In this document: positions 13,281 to 14,436 of the stretch, in pieces
How the letters are laid out: each line of letters opens with the position of its first letter
How positions within the stretch are numbered: the stretch's first letter is position 1
Assembly (NCBI GenBank): GCA_027445725.1
Contig: DAIAVG010000016.1
Span: 1-14,436, forward strand
Length of the DNA: 14,436 bases
Source: Acidithiobacillus sp.
Lineage (GTDB): Bacteria; Pseudomonadota; Gammaproteobacteria; Acidithiobacillales; Acidithiobacillaceae
Direction: 5' to 3'
Program-made: the position numbers and the translations under genes
Notes under the pieces: model-generated
The model's input: the letters and a program-made list of their open reading frames with translations, nothing else
Told to the model about the DNA's origin: nothing
Database searches by the model: none

Positions 13281-14436
13281 ATGAGCACAGCATCCAATAC
13301 CGCCCGACACATCCGCCGTGTCGCTGCAAACCCTCAGCCCCACCCTTTGGTACTGAGGCCAGCGACCATTGCCATCATGGCGGCGACGCTCTGCCTGATC
13401 TCCGGCGCCGCCTGGGCCGAGAGCCTTATCAGCAGCGTTACGCCGGTACGGGATCAGCATGGTACGGCGTTCCTGATCCGCAGTGACAGCCGCCCTGCCT
13501 ACGACGTAAACACCCTGAATGGCGGTTATCGGGTGCGCATTGACTTCAGTGACGCCCATTTTATGAGCTCCGTGGGTACCGTCGCCGGCAGCGGCGCTGT
13601 GCAGAATGTGCTCACCGAAAATGTTGGTCATCACGCCCGCCTTGATCTGCTGCTGAAGTCACCGCAGGCGATCATGATGGAGCCGGCGCCCGGCGGTTAT
13701 CGACTTGCCTTGGTCGCCAATCAGAGCAAAGCGTCTGCGGCAAGTGTCCCGAGCGTACCAGCCAGCAGCAGTGTGACAGAGACTCCCGTAACATCTGCGC
13801 CGCCCGTGGCTGCCCCGGCCATCACTTCAGGTACACAAATCAACGATCTGAGTTTTAAGCGTGGGAAGAACGGCGGCGGAGTCCTCAATCTTTCCATCTC
13901 CGGCCCGCAACCGCAGATGAACGTCACCCGCGAGAACGGCGCCCTCATCGTCGAGCTCAAAAATACGGTCATTCCCTCCAGCTACACCCACCGTTTCGGG
14001 GTCGGCCAGTTCGGTACCCCGGTTCAGTATGTGGACAGCTATCCTCTGGGACGTAGCACCCGATTGGTTTTTGCCATTCATGGTCCTTACGAATACTCGG
14101 CTTATCAGCTGGGGCAGCAAACAATGATTGATGTACATCCCAAAACTACTGAGACAGGCAGCAATCCCAACGCCGGTGCGCGCCTCAGCATGGACTTCCA
14201 GAACATCAGCGTGCGCGACGCCCTGCAGGTGATTGCCGACTTCACTCACCAAAACATCGTCGTTTCCAACAATGTGACCGGCAGTCTTTCCATCCGCCTC
14301 AAGAACGAGCCTTGGGAACAAGCTCTTCAGGTAATTCTGGAGTCTCAGGGACTGGCGGCAAAACATATCGGCAACATTCTCTGGGTGGCTCCGGCCAACC
14401 AGATTACCAGTCAGGAAGAGGCGCAACTGAAGGCCG
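13281..14436 (+). CDS. pilQ: Type IV pilus secretin PilQ, N-terminal part (runs off the window)
   Basis: PilQ is the outer-membrane secretin through which the pilus emerges. The frame stays open to the window end, giving 385 codons; the C-terminal secretin pore domain lies outside. A long signal peptide (1-46: basic RHIRR region, then a hydrophobic stretch, cleavage predicted after AWA before ESLISS) is followed by a first AMIN domain (about 50-145, for peptidoglycan/septal localisation). A Ser/Ala/Pro/Val-rich linker (about 150-183) leads to a second AMIN domain (about 186-287). The STN/secretin N0 domain (about 300-372) reads LSMDFQNISVRDALQVIADF ... LKNEPWEQALQVIL. An in-frame ATG at 13239, 2 bp after the pilP stop, would add 14 residues. 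I prefer 13281 because GAGGA (13266-13270) precedes it, though the 10-base spacing is long and the choice is uncertain. Confidence 0.92.
   Translation, partial: MSTASNTARHIRRVAANPQPHPLVLRPATIAIMAATLCLISGAAWAESLISSVTPVRDQHGTAFLIRSDSRPAYDVNTLNGGYRVRIDFSDAHFMSSVGTVAGSGAVQNVLTENVGHHARLDLLLKSPQAIMMEPAPGGYRLALVANQSKASAASVPSVPASSSVTETPVTSAPPVAAPAITSGTQINDLSFKRGKNGGGVLNLSISGPQPQMNVTRENGALIVELKNTVIPSSYTHRFGVGQFGTPVQYVDSYPLGRSTRLVFAIHGPYEYSAYQLGQQTMIDVHPKTTETGSNPNAGARLSMDFQNISVRDALQVIADFTHQNIVVSNNVTGSLSIRLKNEPWEQALQVILESQGLAAKHIGNILWVAPANQITSQEEAQLKA

Noticed and set aside
13827..14426. 199-codon minus-strand open frame opposite pilQ
   Set aside because: The plus strand encodes AMIN and secretin N-terminal domains through the same region; the reverse frame has no recognisable motif.

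Overview
This window is compact, GC-rich chromosomal DNA from a Gram-negative proteobacterium. The protein types (Class I IlvC, IlvH-type small subunit, short proteobacterial Psd, PilMNOPQ) and overall style recall an Acidithiobacillus-like acidophilic chemolithoautotroph. That genus assignment is an inference from memory, not the result of a search. I see no tRNA, rRNA, CRISPR, insertion sequence, prophage or transfer signature.

Layout. (1) 2-229 (+): the last 75 residues of an outer-membrane beta-barrel protein. (2) 368-2203 (+): an unusual pyruvate kinase with an N-terminal helical extension and no C-terminal regulatory domain. (3) 2197-3608 (-): psd-pssA, the two-step phosphatidylserine/phosphatidylethanolamine pathway, with an ATGA overlap; pssA converges on the pyruvate kinase gene and the two stop codons overlap. 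(4) 3640-3693 (-): an intrinsic terminator-like hairpin closing the ilv operon. (5) 3726-7028 (-): ilvC, ilvH and ilvI, the first two enzymatic steps of valine/isoleucine synthesis. (6) 7160-10163 (-): a tightly coupled set, tadA - yjbQ - conserved unknown (141 aa) - mutS2-like gene lacking the Smr nuclease domain. (7) 10164-10386: a divergent promoter region. (8) 10387-14436 (+): pilM-pilN-pilO-pilP-pilQ, the type IV pilus alignment and secretin operon, linked by three consecutive ATGA overlaps; pilQ runs off the window end.

How the genes work together. Pyruvate kinase supplies pyruvate, which IlvIH condenses to acetohydroxy acids that IlvC reduces. PssA makes phosphatidylserine and Psd decarboxylates it to phosphatidylethanolamine. 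TadA makes inosine-34 in tRNA-Arg. PilM (cytoplasm), PilN/PilO (inner membrane), PilP (lipoprotein) and PilQ (outer-membrane secretin) form one trans-envelope complex.

Most of the window is ordinary core genome; no clearly new multi-gene system is visible. The points most worth a second look are the pyruvate kinase architecture, the Smr-less MutS2, the uncharacterised 141-aa protein between yjbQ and mutS2, and the divergent nucleotide-binding motifs of PilM.
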